Of a stretch of DNA of 11,992 nt, positions 9,292 to 11,992 are shown in pieces. The notes beneath the pieces were generated by a model. It saw nothing but the letters and a program-made list of their open reading frames with translations. It had not been told where the DNA came from and made no database searches. Origin of the DNA: Phoronis ovalis (taxonomy: Eukaryota > Phoronida > Phoronidae); contig JAOXYB010048647.1 in assembly GCA_028565635.1 (NCBI GenBank), forward strand, positions 1-11,992, given 5' to 3'. The stretch's first letter is position 1. Every line of letters starts with the position of its first letter. Position numbers and translations under genes: made by a program.

Positions 9292-10507
9292 TCACAGTCT
9301 TCTTTTCTTATCTGGATGCCAGTCTATGTCCAATTCTAAATCAGCATCTGTCAAGTCATCATTTTTACTAAAGATATTACTGTGTAACATCGGAGATGTT
9401 TTCGTTTCACGAACATCATCAATTTTAGATACAAAAGTCGCACTATGTTGTTTCAGCCTGTAACGTGAGCTTGTGCAACTATCATTCATCTCTAGCTGAG
9501 CAGAGCCATTGCAAGATACACTTATAACTGACGCATCAATAGTTTCACGCAATTTCGTATGAAATTTACTTGTAGACGTTACTATAAATTTCTTGGCATT
9601 ATTGTCACTGTTTTGATTTCTTTCACAATTTTCAGCATTCCCAGTTACAGTAGAGGATTCATCCGTTTTACCAAAATGATCAACATTGCTTTTCTCAACA
9701 AGTGTTGCTTGTGTTTTAGAAGTGTGACCAAGATTTCGTATCTCCGTTTTGTCCATGTATGCAAACTGGTTCAATTTCTGTATACTATTTTGCAAACATT
9801 TTCGCTTTCTATTTTCCTGGATTTCATGAGACATGCTTTCTACTTCATAGTCTCTATCTATACTTTCATGCCGAATTGCATCAGGTGCACTTTTATTCTT
9901 GTTTATTTGATGATGAATATTTAATGAAGACTTTGATTTAAGTCGCTTTTGTATAGTTTGGCTTACAATAGACAAGGGTGAATGTAGAATATTCTTTTCA
10001 TTCACACCATCTTGACACATCGCTTCAAGTGTTTGACCTTTTGATGGTTTTGGCATAGTAACTGACGAAGGTATAGGACTTTCTGGTAACGTAACTAGTG
10101 AACCAGAGAACAAATTCGTAGCAGTTTTTGAACTTAATATATCTTTGGGTGTTATATCATCACCTGATACACCTCTAGTCTTATTTACAGGCGATATGTC
10201 CATAAAACTGTGTGATTGAACTGTGCATTCATTTTGTCTGTGATCAGACTGCAGGCTTCCTCTTTTACTAAAAATATTCTGTATTATTTTATCATTATGA
10301 CCATCCCAATTATCGCTCAGGTTCAGAGTGTTATTTTCCACGTCATCACTTCCAGAGCTTTGGTGTAACAACTGGGAAATGGAAGGTGCATTTGGACATT
10401 CTGGTGACACCAATTTACATTCTCTTGTGTTGAGGACAGTTTGATTGTTAAAAATGAAATTTGATTTTCTGTGACAATCCTGTCCTACAGAATGTGTTTC
10501 ACATTCT
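9292..10507 (-). CDS. MCM9: MCM9 terminal coding exon: long disordered C-terminal tail
   Basis: This exon supplies the third base of a split Glu codon, 404 whole codons and a TAA stop (9292-9294). The acceptor is TTTTATTTTACAG. The frame stays open upstream of the apparent TTG start at 10413, so that TTG is an internal Leu and not an initiation site. The tail is rich in Ser, Asn, Lys, Asp and Thr, with no membrane segment or zinc-finger pattern. Points of note, numbered from the first whole codon: RKRK (233-236), a likely nuclear localisation signal; KLNQFAY (244-250), like the [KR]LxxFxF motifs in the human tail; NIFSK twice (77-81 and 377-381), reminiscent of HIFSP in human MCM9; and the final LDIDW (392-396) then KKRRL. 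Vertebrate MCM9 tails are reported to carry nuclear localisation signals and a RAD51-binding BRC-like variant. Whether this tail has an equivalent is not clear by eye. Confidence 0.92.
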
Positions 10508-11732
10508 CTGTAAAATAAAATACATTATAACATGATACAAAACAAATTCTTATTCCAAATATTTGATAGTACTGATGTTTCCGTCTTCTGTAGTAGTTCT
10601 ACCCTGACTAATTGTTACTAATTGCAACATTTTGCCAGAGGATGGTTCTGGGACTAAACAGCTTCAAGCAATTTTTAAATCTGCAGCAATGAAAACGAAT
10701 CTAAGTACTGCAGGTAGCAGTTTTGAATTGACACTAGAAAGTAAATAGATTGTCACATTTCTAAGTTGACTACAAATATCTTACTCTAACTGAATATGAC
10801 TTCCAGGAATATTTTGTGCTACACATGATCGAAAGTTGTCACCAGGTGTCTCTACAATTCGCTGGAGTATCTGTTTTTCGGCATCCAACAAATCCTTTAA
10901 GTCTAATCTAGTAAGAATAGCTTCAGCTACAAAATTGAGGAAATTGTGCAAGTCTGTAAATATTTAATAAATCCAAATTTATCCTCTATATAATATATGG
11001 TTACCTCATTTCTACCCAGAATTTTGAGCACCGACATTCCGAGTTCAGAAAAGGTTGACTGTTGTATAGTCAATTTATACCAGCTAAGTAGAAACATTTA
11101 AGTCAATTAAGTCCAAAAAATAGTATGGAAAAACAAAGATATTTCACAAAGACATTTTATTTCTATCAAATTTTTAAAGCATGATTTTTAATCCTTTACC
11201 ACTGACACAAAACAAGAAATATTCTGCTTCAATGTCTTACATATGGTAGCTGAATAGGGATCACCAGCAGCTAATATATAAAACACAAATATCCTTTTCT
11301 GGCTTTACATTTTTTTTTCTGCAAATTAAAATAAGTGCATGTCTACAAAGATGTAAATTGTTTAACAGTACCTTGCATTGCATATTCAGCTTCAGGATCC
11401 TGTGGAAATGATGTGTGTAATGCATTTATACCTCCAAGCAATGCTGCACCCTGGTAAGAAAAAGATAACAAGCTAACACACTGTCTGTTCTAGAGAATAA
11501 AATGTACTTTTAACTGAAACACCTGGAGTTTTTAAAATGCAAATCAACCTGTGACATAACAAGAATACCAGTAGTTCAAATTCTAAATTACAAAACATTT
11601 TCTGAAAGGCTATAATTAAAGACTCATTTGCTATGAAGATGTAACAAACCTGCATAGAGGATTCCATGACAGACACTGCTGCTACAGCATCTTCAACAAG
11701 AACTTCATGTCTAAACATCAGACGGGCGTGTG
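9292..11732 (-). CDS. MCM9: MCM9, DNA helicase MCM9 (3' part: last four coding exons)
   Basis: Coding parts on the minus strand are 11650-11732, 11372-11450, 10785-10926 and 9292-10507; the 5' part lies beyond the right edge. MCM9 is a nuclear AAA+ MCM-family helicase that works with MCM8 in homologous recombination and mismatch repair. Joined in frame, the exons give 505 residues. The first 80 or so match the end of the vertebrate MCM9 core almost column by column: AHARLMF, then [32 protein letters not shown] and an [11 protein letters not shown] helix. About 430 residues of polar, Ser/Asn/Lys-rich, probably disordered tail follow, as in vertebrate MCM9 and unlike MCM2-8. The tail ends in LDIDW plus KKRRL, resembling the acidic DCDW-basic end I recall for human MCM9. 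Walker A, Walker B and the arginine finger should lie upstream of the window. All splice sites are GT-AG with compatible phases. No frameshift or stop is seen, so the gene looks intact. Confidence 0.93.
10508..10784 (-). other. MCM9: MCM9 intron, phase 2
   Basis: A 277-bp intron with the strong donor GTAAGA and acceptor TTTTATTTTACAG. It splits a Glu codon (GA|A), and that phase match is the main support for joining the long terminal exon to the MCM9 core exons. Confidence 0.9.
10785..10926 (-). CDS. MCM9: MCM9 exon: post-core helix and linker
   Basis: This 142-bp exon follows the acceptor CAATTTTGTAG and ends in GA before a GTAAGA donor (phase 2). The split Ala is followed by [20 protein letters not shown], which corresponds position by position to the ELILEKLEL-like helix of human MCM9. 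A less conserved linker with ETPGDNF and SHIQLE follows. A second AG sits six bases further into the exon, but only the upstream AG keeps the spacing of the human protein. Twenty-odd residues into the exon, recognisable conservation fades and the disordered tail begins. Confidence 0.9.
10927..11371 (-). other. MCM9: MCM9 intron, phase 1
   Basis: A 445-bp intron with donor GTACTG and a pyrimidine-rich acceptor ending TTTTGTAG. The content is AT-rich unique sequence. I see no nested gene, RNA gene or repeat in it. Confidence 0.88.
11372..11450 (-). CDS. MCM9: MCM9 exon: GAALLGG segment
   Basis: This 79-bp exon follows a TTCTTACCAG acceptor and ends with one base (G) before a GTACTG donor. It holds 26 whole codons plus the first base of a split Ala codon. 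The peptide starts [20 protein letters not shown] and continues AEYAMQ. It aligns without gaps to the vertebrate MCM9 segment just after the helicase core ([15 protein letters not shown] in my memory of the human protein). Its phases (0 in, 1 out) fit both neighbouring exons. Confidence 0.93.
11451..11649 (-). other. MCM9: MCM9 intron, phase 0
   Basis: A 199-bp intron with donor GTTTGT and acceptor TTCTTACCAG. The reading frame of the exon before it stays open for a few codons into the intron, so the raw open frame there is longer than the exon. No other feature is seen. Confidence 0.88.
11650..11732 (-). CDS. MCM9: MCM9 exon: end of the MCM/AAA+ core
   Basis: This 83-bp exon starts after a TTTTTAG acceptor and ends in CAG before a GTTTGT donor. 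It begins with the last two bases of a split Ala codon (phase 1) and adds 27 whole codons. It encodes [20 protein letters not shown] followed by VMESSMQ, the conserved helix pair at the C-terminal end of the MCM ATPase core. The AHARL stretch and the acidic V-E-D-A signature are shared across the MCM family, while the VSVME-SMQ ending is specific to MCM9. It is the most upstream exon visible, and I found no further MCM9 coding sequence between it and the right edge. Confidence 0.93.
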
Positions 11733-11992
11733 CTAAAAATTTATAAATAACGAACACAACAAAGTCAAAATTTAACTTTTTAACCCAAAATTGACTCAGT
11801 ATGGATCACATGACCTATTTACAAGAAAATAGATTGCACAGTTACAAAGTTTATTTTATGTTCTTTCAGTTGCACAAATTCAGTGAACATTGGCATAAGT
11901 ACACCATAAGACTCTCATCCAACTCAATACAAAAACGTTGTAACGTTCATGCCCATATCAAATAGAGCAACATTCCCGGAACTATTATCTCT
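11733..11992 (-). other. MCM9: MCM9 intron, partial
   Basis: This is the 3' part of the phase-1 intron upstream of the first visible exon. It runs past the right edge, so it is longer than 260 bp. No further MCM exon is recognisable in it. It contains the end of the second MITE copy (11892-11992). Confidence 0.8.
11892..11992. mobile_element. partial second copy of the MITE, inverted, in the MCM9 intron
   Basis: From 11892 to the right edge the plus strand is the reverse complement of 4281 back to 4183, about 88-90% identical by eye. The terminal repeat reads GGCATAAGTACACCAT, one change from the other copy. The rest of the element lies beyond the window. It sits in the MCM9 intron upstream of the first visible exon and does not touch coding sequence. 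Confidence 0.75.

Noticed and set aside
9559-9941. Plus-strand open frames of 121 and 60 codons
   Set aside because: They lie antisense within the MCM9 terminal coding exon. The Phe/Cys/Ile-rich product is what the reverse of a Ser/Lys/Asn-rich coding region gives.
10411-10413. Apparent TTG start of a 373-codon gene
   Set aside because: The frame continues 31 codons upstream to a consensus acceptor whose phase fits the previous MCM9 exon, so the TTG is an internal Leu codon.
11473-11757. 94-codon minus-strand open frame as a separate gene
   Set aside because: Only 11650-11732 is coding (an MCM9 exon); the rest is intron read-through on both sides.
1-11992. tRNA, rRNA, CRISPR array, bacterial promoters or operons
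   Set aside because: No cloverleaf with A and B boxes, no regular repeat-spacer array and no ribosome-binding-site-led gene series was seen; the spliced MCM9 gene marks the DNA as eukaryotic.

Overview
The window is eukaryotic, almost certainly animal, nuclear DNA. It is visibly AT-rich (roughly two thirds A+T by eye). Its one secure gene is split by GT-AG introns, and most of the rest is gene-free with simple sequence and inverted-repeat debris. The gene is the 3' half of MCM9 on the minus strand, entering from beyond the right edge. Flies and nematodes generally lack MCM9, so a different lineage, for example a marine invertebrate such as a mollusc or cnidarian, is a reasonable guess that this sequence alone cannot settle.

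Layout from left to right. Positions 1-70 hold a GC-richer, GCGTGAG-based short repeat cut by the window edge. Positions 71-3870 contain no secure gene; a GC-richer island at 2614-2916 carries a plus-strand pattern resembling two small exons. Positions 3871-4281 are a probable MITE with 16-bp perfect terminal inverted repeats; about 100 bp of a second copy lies inverted at 11892-11992. Positions 4282-8736 are gene-free and hold an old fold-back repeat (6076-6516), a 47-bp tandem duplication of a hairpin (7513-7600) and a nested palindrome (7638-7753). Positions 8737-9291 are probably the MCM9 3' UTR. Positions 9292-11732 hold the last four coding exons of MCM9 with three complete introns, and the upstream intron runs to the right edge and contains the second MITE copy.

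The MCM9 part is well supported. The four exons join in matching phases (1, 0, 1, 2) at consensus splice sites. They give 505 residues, running from the end of the conserved MCM helicase core through a long, low-conservation tail to a C-terminal acidic/DxDW/basic ending like that of vertebrate MCM9. MCM9 acts with MCM8 as a helicase in homologous recombination and mismatch repair. No other gene, RNA gene, CRISPR array or prokaryote-like operon could be supported, and I found no convincing new system. The more interesting items are the mobile and inverted repeats and the unexplained spliced-looking island at 2614-2916.
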